Below, piece by piece: positions 55,881 through 64,000 of a stretch of 64,000 nt of DNA. A program made the translations under genes and the position numbers. Source of the DNA: Phocoena phocoena (Eukaryota; Chordata; Mammalia; Artiodactyla; Phocoenidae). Where the stretch lies: contig NC_089238.1 in assembly GCF_963924675.1 (NCBI RefSeq), forward strand, positions 44,658,879-44,722,878. Direction: 5' to 3'. A model generated the notes under the pieces. That model was not told where the DNA came from, did no database searches, and saw only the letters and a list, made by a program, of their open reading frames with translations. Positions within the stretch are counted from its first letter, which is position 1; each line of letters begins with the position of its first letter.

Positions 55881-56864
55881 TTCACTTGCTGTGCTCCAAG
55901 GTATTGATTTGGGTCCCTCACCATTTTTTTACACAAGTTCTTCATCCTCTCCCTTCCTTTAAACTACAGATATAGCAGAGTTGTTGACGTATAAGACTAC
56001 CATCCATGTGATCCATACTTTAATGAATTGTGTTTTGTAGAAAACACTTCTCTCACAGCAGTCGAAATCTATTTAGCAACAATTCAAGTTCACCAAAAAA
56101 AAAAAAAATAATAATGAGAATCACCAGGCTAGTAAATGATATTTCTGAAAAGTAGGTAACTGTAGGATTTTCTGGCATTCAACTTATGACAAATTCCTCT
56201 TTACCTCCCACTATACACAATCTACTTACAAACATATCCCATTCTGAGTGCTTGAATAATTTCCCTCATTCCAACAAGCCAGTAAAGCAAAGAACTGTCA
56301 AGGGATAGGGCACCACCAGAATCCAGAATGTTTCACCCAGCTCTAATTAACATATACAGCTCTATAGAAGAATATTGTTAAACAAACTGAACATATAGTA
56401 TGAACAACAGTTGCATTTTTTTAAATGCCATCAGGCAGAAGAGAAAAGGGAAAGCTACCTATTGGTGACATCTGTATTCATGTGAGGAAATCTAAACAGG
56501 AAGGTAGGATTTACATGTTCTGCTCAGTAGTCTGAACTAGAAAATATACTTCTAGAATGTCATTTTATGCAGGAGAGAGAACCTTGTCTGTCTTGTTGAC
56601 TGCTTTGCCCAGTGCCTAGCAAAATAAACGTTTGAGGAATAAATGAATGAATGAGTTTAAACTGATTAAAGGAAACAGGGAGCCAGAAATTTCTAGGGAC
56701 AACAAAGAAAGATGCCAGCAGCACAGGAAAAGGAGTCTGACAAACAGGACAACTAACAGCTGAGAAAAGTAAATATGAAGCTAAGTGTTGGCTTGTGAAG
56801 AATAATTAGTGGCAAAGAAGCCACAGGAGGTACAAGAAAAATAATGAAGAAAAAACTGGATACA

Positions 56865-57080
56865 TTCATTCAACAATTACTGAGTGCTTTCTGTGAACCG
56901 ATCGCTGTTCTGGGCATTAGAGATAAAGAAGAGAACAAATCAGACAAAACTCCCGACCTTTTTGGAGCTGACATTCTAGTAAAAGATATCACCTGGTAGA
57001 GATACCACTGTGACAGAGAAGAGGAAGACAAAAGGAGCCCTGCTGGGCTCGGTGTCCGTCTGGGAGTGGACTAATATGAG
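56865..57080. repeat. Ancient interspersed repeat, class uncertain
   Basis: 'acattcattcaacaattact', 'ttggagctgacattctagta' match the repeat class seen at 23320-23900. Family not certain. Confidence 0.45.
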
Positions 57081-57336
57081 GTGAGCAGGGTGACCCCCCG
57101 GGCAGCATCCCTGGACTTCTGCGAGGCCAGGCCAGGAAGCTGGATCTGACCTGAGCAAGGAGAAAGGCCGGTCTTGCAGGACCTAGGCAGCATCCCTAAG
57201 GTGAGTAACGCAAGTTGGGTGACAGGGACAAGACTTTCCAAACCTGGGCCCGAACCTGAGCGAGGGGCCGATATCCGCCGCTTGGAGCCGCCACGATTGG
57301 CGAAGAAAAGGTCGGAAATGAAGAATGGACACTCAC

Positions 57337-57480
57337 CTCACCAAGCCCGACTCTCGGGACCTTCTGTCCCGGATTCTGGGGCGCTGGCGCAGCCACTCCT
57401 CGCTCAGACCGCCTCAAAGAGCCAATATCCGCACCTTGAAAGCCGCCATTACTGTCCCATAAGACTTTGCGCGGCCCCCT
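57337..57480 (-). other. DHX38: DHX38 non-coding exon 1 (5' UTR)
   Basis: A strong donor 'ggtgag|gtgagtg' ends the exon at 57337. Its 5' end is not visible; I place it near 57450-57480, where a YY1-like 'taatggcggc' (- strand) lies. It contains a short upstream frame, MAAFKVRILAL stop (57449-57414). Confidence 0.6.
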
Positions 57481-57950
57481 CTATCCGTCCAAAGATACCA
57501 TCGAGAGCAGCCCGAAAAACGCCCGTTCCTAGTGCGGGACAGAACGCTTACAAGGCTAGACTGTCTTTCTCTGCGGCTCTGATTAGAGGCACTTCCGAGT
57601 CTCCTGACGACCAATCACGCTTAGTCTAAGAGGCGACGCCCCGCCTCTAGGTGGAATGTGGGAAGGAGAAGTTAAAGAGATCGGTCATATTTATAAGGGC
57701 GGAAGGGACCCTAGGGCTTCCGGTCAGGGCCGGGGAAGGTGGGCGGTGACTAGAATAACCTCTTCCGCTTATTTGAGGTGGGCCTAATGCGAGTTCACCA
57801 CTGCGCCTGTGCGTCTTTTTCCGTTTCCGTCCCCTTAAAGTGGTGCGCCACAGTTGCTAGGCAGCTCTAGCCCGTGGGTTACTTTGGTTTGGGGTCGCAG
57901 CCGCGGTTGGGGGAGGAGGAAAGAGCTTCCCCAGTCGGCTTTTTGGAGAA
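57340..57950. promoter_or_regulatory. CpG-rich bidirectional promoter of DHX38 and TXNL4B
   Basis: A CpG-dense stretch between the two divergent first exons with no TATA box. Visible motifs: YY1-like 'agccgccatta' at 57441-57451; CCAAT at 57611-57615; three ETS-type CTTCCG sites near 57592, 57717 and 57762; GGGCGG at 57741; and an NRF1-like 'tgcgcctgtgcgt' at 57802-57814. This set is typical of housekeeping promoters. Motif calls are by eye. Confidence 0.75.
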
Positions 57951-58009
57951 AGGGTGAGGGTTGCCGACAACCCTGAAGTGGAAGAGAGGGAGCTGACGTG
58001 TACAAATAA
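57815..58009 (+). other. TXNL4B: TXNL4B non-coding exon 1 (probable)
   Basis: A very good donor, 'aaataa|gtaagtatcg', follows 58009 at the edge of the CpG-rich region, on the strand and at the place expected for the untranslated first exon. The start near 57815-57850 is a guess. Confidence 0.55.
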
Positions 58010-58078
58010 GTAAGTATCGTTTTCCCTGGCAGTTGTGGGCCAGGAGTAGCCCAACCACTGGCATCATTAAAAGTATGT

Positions 58079-58359
58079 TGGGGCTTCCCTGGTGGCGCAG
58101 TGGTTGAGAGTCCGCCTGCCGATGCAGGGGACACGGGTTCATGCCCCGGTCCGGGAAGATCCCACACGGGCGGAGCAACTAAGCCCGTGCGCCACAACTA
58201 CTGAGCCTGCGCTCTAGAGCTCGTGCTCCGCAGCAAAAGAAGCCACCACGCCAAGGAGAAGCCCACACACAGCAACGAAGAATAGCCCCTGCGCGCCACA
58301 GTTAGAGAAAGCCCGCTCGCAGCAACGAAGACCCAACGCAGCCAAAAATAAATTTTTTA
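58079..58359 (+). mobile_element. CHR-2 type SINE
   Basis: Head 'cttccctggtggcgcagtgg', 'actactgagcctgcgctcta', tail 'gcagccaaaaataaatt'. Duplication 'aaaagtatgt' at 58069-58078 and 58360-58369. Inserted just 70 bases past the first TXNL4B donor. Confidence 0.95.
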
Positions 58360-58439
58360 AAAAGTATGTATGTCGGATATTTGGGGAAAATAAAGACGCG
58401 CAGCCCAGTGTAAGTAAAAGTCACTCGTCTGTTCACACG

Positions 58440-59060
58440 CAGAGATAACATCTCTGATGGTCTTTGGGGATATTCATTTCTAGTTATTTTTCTATGTGAA
58501 TATGTACATGTGTATTATAGTTAGCTTTTGTACAAAAGTGGGATCACACTTTATATACTGTTGTTTTATAACTTTGTTTTCTTTATCACGAGGGTTTTTC
58601 AGTTATTCATCTCTAACACGGCATATAATGACAGTGTGCTAGTACGTTGCAGTGGCTATACTATCATTTATTTCCTTATTCCCCTACTGATGGCTATTCA
58701 GGTTGTTTGCAGTTTTTCACCGTTATAAATGTACGTTGATCTTTGTGCATATGTGTATTTATTTACTAGGAATAAATTCTCAGAAGTGGAATTGTTGGTC
58801 AAAGAGTATTCAGGTTTCTTTCTAGAAAAGTTTTGCTTCTCTGCATTCCAGCAGGGACTCTGAATGCCTGCCCCTTCACTCACACTCTTGCCGTTATCAT
58901 TTAATCTTTGCCAAATTAATGGATTTGAAAATATATCGTTTAACTTGCTTTCCTTTGCTTACTGGTAAAGCTTAACTTTCCCAGTATATTTGTCCATTTT
59001 TACCTCTTCTTTTGTGAATTTTCCGTTGGTATCCTTTGCTGTGGACATTTTCTTAGGTGT
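58440..59060. mobile_element. Probable old L1-derived sequence
   Basis: T-rich text such as 'ggatattcatttctagttat', 'gtggaattgttggtcaaaga' and 'cattccagcagggactctga' resembles old L1-like copies; a similar passage is at 15120-15540. Orientation and family not assigned. Confidence 0.5.
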
Positions 59061-59324
59061 GGTCTCAATTTCCGTCTCCTCTTTCCAACATTTATCCAGT
59101 TGCACCCTCTTACAGGCTTATCTCCCCACTCCCCGTTGACAGCTTTGCTCTCCCACCACTTCCTCTTCTTTATCAGTAACTTACAGAAGTTGCTGTTTGA
59201 ATTCTAGTGGTGGGACAGATGCATCTTCTTTCTGACTTTCCCTTTCATCAGTAATTTGTTCTGCCACTCCGACTTGAAGAAGTCCCTTCTGGCAATCATC
59301 TTCTCTATTTAAAGTATGACCTTT

Positions 59325-59651
59325 TGGGACTTCCCTGGTGGTGCAGTGGTAACGAATCCACCTGCCAATGCAGGGGACACGGGTTTGAGCCCTGGTCTGG
59401 GAGGATTCCACATGCCGCAGAGCAACTAAGCCTGTGCGCCACAACTTCTGAGCCTGTGCTCTAGAGCCCGCAAGCCACAAATGCTGGAGCCTGCAAACCT
59501 AGAACACGTGCTCCGTAACAAGAGAAGCCACCGCAATGAGAAGCCTGCGCACCACAACGAAGAGTAGCCCCTGCTCGCCTCAACTAGAGAAAGCCCACGT
59601 GCAGCAAGTGACCCAACACAGCCAAAAATTAATTAATTTAAAAAAATAAAT
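59325..59651 (+). mobile_element. CHR-2 type SINE
   Basis: Head 'gacttccctggtggtgcagt', tail 'cacagccaaaaattaattaa'. Flanks 'aaagtatgacct' and 'gaagtgtgacct' form an imperfect duplication (10 of 12), suggesting greater age than the other copies. Confidence 0.92.
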
Positions 59652-60936
59652 GAAGTGTGACCTATTACTAGAACAATTTCATCTCCTATGTGAATTTTTA
59701 GTAATTCATATCTTAAAATGTGACTTGTCACCAAAAATAAGAGAGAGAGAAAGAAATCCTCTCTTTTTGTAGCATAAGACACATTTGGGACTGAATTCAA
59801 AATATTAAATATCTTAATGGAGTCTCATGGATGGATCAAAAGTAAAGCTCCTTGATCATAGAGTTTCTTAATCATAAAAGTCGGACTTGTTGTAGTAGAA
59901 GAAACACTGGACTAGAAATTTGATGGCGTGGATTCTAGTTCTTTTTTTTGTAGCTAGAAGTGTAACTATGAGCGAACTAGTCTGAAAACGAGAGGCCCCT
60001 TCTGCCTCAGTATTTTACTATTTGTTTTGTGTATGTGGTTTTTACACACTCTTAATTGATCTGTTTGCCATGTGATGAGGTATACTCAGTAAGACATACA
60101 CCAAGGATCTTTAAACCAGACTCATGATAATAAAAATGTCCGTCAATAAAAGACTGTTTAAAAAAGGATGGAACGGGCATGAAATAGTATGGCACTGTGA
60201 CGAAAAATGTGTGAGTTTTCTATACAGAGATACGTGATGGTCTTCACATGTGAGGTAAAGTGCAAAGTGCAGAAGAGTGGGTAAAGTACGTGTGCTGGAC
60301 GTGTGTCATTTACTCCAGCAATCTCAGCCACACAGTTCTGGTAACTACTCCCTCCCATGGCTCCTTCAGGCCTGCAGGTGAGAACAGCGCCCTGTCCCGC
60401 TGCTACTAGCCCAGGGTCCTGCACTGCACCCTGGTGTTTTCCTACACGTTTCCCTAATGAAAGGCTTCAGATTACCAAATTTGAGGATGTCATCTCTTTC
60501 CTGCTGGAACACTGACTGAAAGAATACACTCTCTTTTGAGTAAAAAACGGAGAAAACTTTGGAACCCGTTTGTATTTTCTTGTGAACGCATAACAAAACT
60601 CTGGAAGGTACGTGAGAAACTAATGAAGGTTGTTACATTGTAACTACTTACAGGGCACTGGGAACTAAGCCAGTTGAGGGGAGACAATAATACCTTTCTA
60701 TATTGTTCCTTTTTAACTGGCGGACTTACTTGCCTCCAGTTTGTGCATTTAGTGTGTTCCTTTTACTTTGTTGTTCCTGTGTTGTGTGAAACCTTTTTTC
60801 CTCTGGAAAAAAAATACATATACACATTACCTACTACAAAAATTAAAAATGTTTTAAAATTAGGACTCATGCACTTAATGTCTTTAAACATTTCAACTTT
60901 CAGGACTGACAGGATTGATACTTGGATTATTTCAAC

Positions 60937-61068
60937 ATGAGCTTCCTGTTACCCAAGCTGAGTAGCAAAAAAGAAGTGGACCAGGCGATAAAAAGTACTG
61001 CAGAGAAGGTGCTGGTTCTCAGGTTCGGGAGAGACGAGGATCCTGTCTGTCTGCAACTAGATGATATT
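60937..61068 (+). CDS. TXNL4B: TXNL4B exon 2, coding part (residues 1-44)
   Basis: Exon begins at 60904 (acceptor 'tttcaactttcag'); ATG at 60937 after 'ttcaac'. Encodes LRFGRDEDPVCLQLDDI. Donor 'gatatt|gtaagt'. Phase 0 out. Confidence 0.96.
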
Positions 61069-62824
61069 GTAAGTGAATTTTTTAAGTAAATCGTTTTTAT
61101 TAAAAAGCTATACATTCTCACTTCCACATCCGCAAAATGAAGGAAAGGGAGCAGGCAGGGCCCGGGGATATAGCTGTTCATTTGTTAGCACACTTTCACT
61201 AAGAGCCGATCGTGTGCCTGCCCTGAGCTGAACCCCCAAATCTGTGGTTGTGCTGAATCTGCCCTGGATGCCCTTCCTCAGCAGCAGCTGCCGAAGCTCA
61301 GTTTCACCAACAATTCAGTGGAAGACCAGGAACATTATTAACAAGTCTATGAACATTGTCTTACTCAATGCTCACAACACGGGGATAATTGCTATTACTG
61401 TTCCCAAGGGGGGCAGATGAATGCCAGGAAGGTCAGGTGACTTCCCACAGGCACAGCACCACGAAATTGCAGAGCTGGGATTTGAACTTTGTTTTCTCTG
61501 CCTGCAAATATGCTTTTTGAGTGTGCTGCCTCCAGTGTGTGCCTGATGACAATCTCTGATTTCACAACAAATCTTCACAGTCTGATGAATAGGAAGGGGA
61601 GTATGGGACAGAGTGAGTTGATCCTTGTCTCTGTTTATTGTGGAGAGAGACTTACCCAGGACTAAGACCTCACCCACCATTTCTACTGCTGCCACCCTCA
61701 GTGTGGATACAGTGTAAGAAACCCCACTTCTGTGGTTAAAAATGAGGGTGTGGGGCTTCCCTGGTGGCGCAGTGGTTGAGAGCCTGCCTGCCGATGCAGG
61801 GGACACGGGTTCGTGCCCTGGTCCGGGAAGATCCCACATGCTGCGGAGCGGCTAGGTCCGTGAGCCATGGCCGCTGAGCCTGCACGTCCGGAGCCTGTGC
61901 TCCGTAACGGGAGAGGCCACAACAGTGAGAAGCCCGCGTACAGCAAAAAAAAAAATGAGGGTATGATGTGTTAATCTGGGGGGCAGGGGCCACAGCATTT
62001 TACCCTCAACTACAGAGGGTTTGGAATATCACAGAGGTCAAGAGTATAGACTCTGAAGCCAAGCTGTCCAAGTTCAAATCCTAACCTTACTGCGTACAGC
62101 CATGTGACCAGGGGCACATTACCTGCCCATACCTCGGTTTGCTCATCTGTGCAACGGTGACTGTAGCAGTGTATACCTCATAGGAATGTTGTAAGGATTA
62201 AAGGAGCCAACAAGTGTAAAGCACTTAGAACGCGTAGCACATAACAAGTGCCATGTAAGTGTTTCCTATTTTTATCATAATTATCATCTATGGGGAGATT
62301 GGAAGGAAAAGATGTGGGGGAATTCCATTGTCTGTAGTACATATTTCTGAGTTGTTTTGTTTTTTATTTAAGCGAGTATGGATTTTATAAATCCATAAAA
62401 AGTTTATAAAAACTTTACAATCAAAAATAGAAGAAAAAAAAAGAAGCAGAAATATATTCACACAATTTGCCTAGGGCCCTTTCATTACCCTGCCAACAGT
62501 GATTCAGACTCTGAATGGTAAGGTTACACTGTGTCTAATGTGGAACTCAAACAGGCTAGATTCTTGGCCCGGGAATTTTTTTCAAACAGAAAATTCTCTT
62601 CCAGTAAAAAGGTTCACAGAAGAAACGTTGCTGCCCTCAAGTTGTAACCCACATCTCTCTCTTCATTTGTAGCTTTCTAAGACCTCTCCTGACTTAAGTA
62701 AGATGGCTGCTATATATCTGGTAGACGTGGACCAAACCCCAGTTTATACACACTATTTTGACATCAGTTATATTCCATCTACCGTGTTTTTCTTCAATGG
62801 GCAGCATATGAAAGTGGATTATGG
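60937..62824 (+). CDS. TXNL4B: TXNL4B / DIM2, thioredoxin-like splicing protein (5' part; gene continues past the window)
   Basis: Two exons join in frame: 44 codons, then 50 codons plus two bases, beginning MSFLLPKLSSKKEVDQAI and reaching NGQHMKVDYG. This is about 95 of the 149 residues that I remember for human; the rest (last exon) is not found before 64000. Family role: a DIM1-related thioredoxin fold protein of the nucleus, reported to bind the U5 snRNP protein PRPF6 and to act in splicing and the cell cycle. It lacks a CxxC redox pair in the visible part; one Cys is in PVCLQLDD. Start: the first ATG after the acceptor, 33 bases into the exon. Against the human text by memory there are changes to Pro at residues 50 and 67 and to His at 71. 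Confidence 0.95.
61335..61490 (-). mobile_element. MIR SINE
   Basis: Reverse MIR: 'ttactcaatgctcacaacac', 'gatgaatgccaggaaggtca', 'gcagagctgggatttgaact'. Diverged but ordered. Confidence 0.7.
61750..61950 (+). mobile_element. CHR-type SINE, short form
   Basis: Head 'cttccctggtggcgcagtgg', 'ccatggccgctgagcctgca', 'gggagaggccacaacagtga' and an A tail. Exact 12-base duplication 'aaaaatgagggt' at 61738-61749 and 61951-61962. This short form is abundant in toothed whales. Confidence 0.95.
62020..62275 (+). mobile_element. MIR SINE
   Basis: Forward MIR nearly end to end: 'gtcaagagtatagactctga', 'tgtgaccaggggcacattac', 'ggttgctcatctgtgcaac'-like text, 'taaagcacttagaacgcgta', 'cataacaagtgccatgtaag'. 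Confidence 0.85.
62673..62824 (+). CDS. TXNL4B: TXNL4B exon 3 (residues 45-94 and part of 95)
   Basis: Acceptor 'ttcatttgtag', donor 'gattatgg|gtaagt'. 152 nt, phase 0 in, phase 2 out. Encodes LSKTSPDLSKMAAIYLVDVD and FDISYIPSTVFFFNGQHMKV, the thioredoxin-fold core with the cis-Pro type IPS turn. Confidence 0.96.
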
Positions 62825-64000
62825 GTAAGTTATATTGACATGAAGTTATTATAGTCTTAAAAGTTTCTTTTATCCAGGCAGTTTCAGTAGCACACCTGTT
62901 TGCCTGTGATGGGGGCTTTGTGAGTCTTTTGCTGGTACTGTTTCCTGAGTTGATGCACTCTCTAATTTTTTTATGTGGAACTTTGGTACAAAATGAGAGT
63001 GTTTCCAGTATGAGTGGTGAATTTTAACTTAAGTGTGAGAGAATAGTACAGTTTGTGAAGCACTCGCCATCTTTCAGTGTAGAAATACAGAACAGCTTTT
63101 TAAAAAGTTTCCCAGGAATTTTATTTAGAACAAAGTAGGTCATTTGTTCTTAACCTTTTGAAACTCATAGACTGCATCTATAAAAGAAGTAATCCTTCAG
63201 CAAATTAAGACATGCTTTTGTCTTGCCAAGTTTCCTGTCTTCTTTCACTCAGAGAATTTTGAAGTCATTCTTCAACAAAGTCTGTCAAGAATAAGTAACA
63301 TGAGGGACTTCCCTGGCCGTCAGTGGTTAAGGCTTCACCTTCCAACACAGGGGGTGCAGGTTCGATCCCTGGTCAGGGAGCTAAGATCCCACATGCCTCG
63401 AGGCCAAAAAACCAAAACATAAAACAGAAGCAATATTGTAACAAATTCAGTAAAGACTTTAAAAATGGTCCACATCAAAAAAAAAAGTGTTAAAAAAAAA
63501 AAGAATAAGTAACATGAAATCTTTAATGCCTTCCCCTCCATCCAGTCGGCATCCCAATACTTATTAATTTTGAATGTATCCGTAATAATCCTATCATTTC
63601 TTACTGTGGTCAAGGAGTCCACTTGTCTAGATCTGTGTGCCTGCTTTGTCATCATTTATTTGAAAGTGTATTAAGTATAATCTGTTTTAAGTGTTTTATA
63701 GCTATTTATTCTCCTAGAATACAGTTGATATATGTATTAGTTTGGTGAATATTTTCAGAGGGTGATTTATGGTACTACTTAACCACCTTAAAATGTATAC
63801 AATTCTTAACCCAGCAATTGCATTTCCAGGGATTTATCTGAAGGAAAATAGTCATGAAAGTGGCCAGAATTGGCTACATAGATCTTCATTCATCCCACCA
63901 TTATTTAGAAGACAAAATACTTAGAAAGAAGCTAGATGTCTACAGAAGCATACTAGAAATTAATTTAATATGGTATGGGAGATGCATGTTTAATGACTTT
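62825..64000. other. TXNL4B intron running off the window
   Basis: One SINE (63304-63500). No exon matching the remaining C-terminal TXNL4B residues is present before the edge. Otherwise A/T-rich with no recognisable feature. Confidence 0.75.
63304..63500 (+). mobile_element. tRNA-derived SINE with extended 3' part
   Basis: Head 'gacttccctggccgtcagtg', 'ggagctaagatcccacatgc', then a non-tRNA 3' part 'aaagactttaaaaatggtcc' and an A tail. Exact 17-base duplication 'aagaataagtaacatga' at 63287-63303 and 63501-63517. Confidence 0.95.

Larger units (their letters stand above)
55315..57336 (-). other. DHX38: DHX38 intron 1
   Basis: About 2 kb between non-coding exon 1 and exon 2. Contains a forward MIR (55665-55880) and an old repeat piece (56865-57080). 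55880-56860 shows only A/T-rich sequence with no recognisable feature. Confidence 0.7.

Noticed and set aside
58079..58160. tRNA-like heads with A- and B-box character in the SINEs
   Set aside because: They belong to tRNA-derived SINEs with long non-tRNA bodies, A tails and target duplications, not to functional tRNA genes.
62825..64000. Search for the last TXNL4B exon
   Set aside because: No sequence encoding the remaining C-terminal part is seen; the gene runs off the window rather than being truncated.

Overview
The window is mammalian nuclear DNA, most likely from a cetacean (toothed-whale type). Genes are split by many GT-AG introns. The introns carry tRNA-derived SINEs of the CHR type (heads reading 'cttccctggtggcgcagtgg', seen on both strands) that are typical of whales, hippos and ruminants, plus cetartiodactyl-type L1 3' ends, older L1/L2/MIR fragments and CA microsatellites. 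All gene names come from translating the exons and comparing them with protein families I remember; no database search was run.

Three protein genes are present. (1) PMFBP1, + strand, 1688-36597: 19 coding exons giving 1003 codons plus stop, probably missing only a very short first coding exon beyond the left side. It encodes a long coiled-coil protein of the sperm head-tail junction. (2) DHX38 (PRP16), - strand, 55295 down to 40134: all 26 coding exons, 1227 codons plus stop, exactly the length I remember for the human protein. It is a DEAH-box ATPase for the second step of pre-mRNA splicing. (3) TXNL4B (DIM2), + strand, from 60937: two coding exons (94 complete codons plus two bases); the last part lies past the right edge. 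DHX38 and TXNL4B, both linked to splicing, are head to head around a CpG-rich promoter at about 57340-57950. PMFBP1 and DHX38 converge on a roughly 3-kb intergenic stretch. This order matches the human chromosome 16q22 neighbourhood (PMFBP1, DHX38, TXNL4B), seen in the opposite direction.

Region by region: 1-1687 upstream/intron with a SINE; 1688-36850 PMFBP1 with a repeat-rich first visible intron that holds a solo retroviral LTR; 36850-39870 intergenic, with a striking long inverted repeat at 37018-37470; 39870-57480 compact DHX38 with short GC-rich introns; 57340-57950 shared promoter; 58010-64000 TXNL4B with four SINEs and two MIRs.

Nothing here looks like an undescribed multi-gene system. 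The parts most worth checking are the long hairpin between the convergent genes, three frame-preserving stop-free introns in DHX38 (one of 528 nt), and the L1/SINE tail chimera.
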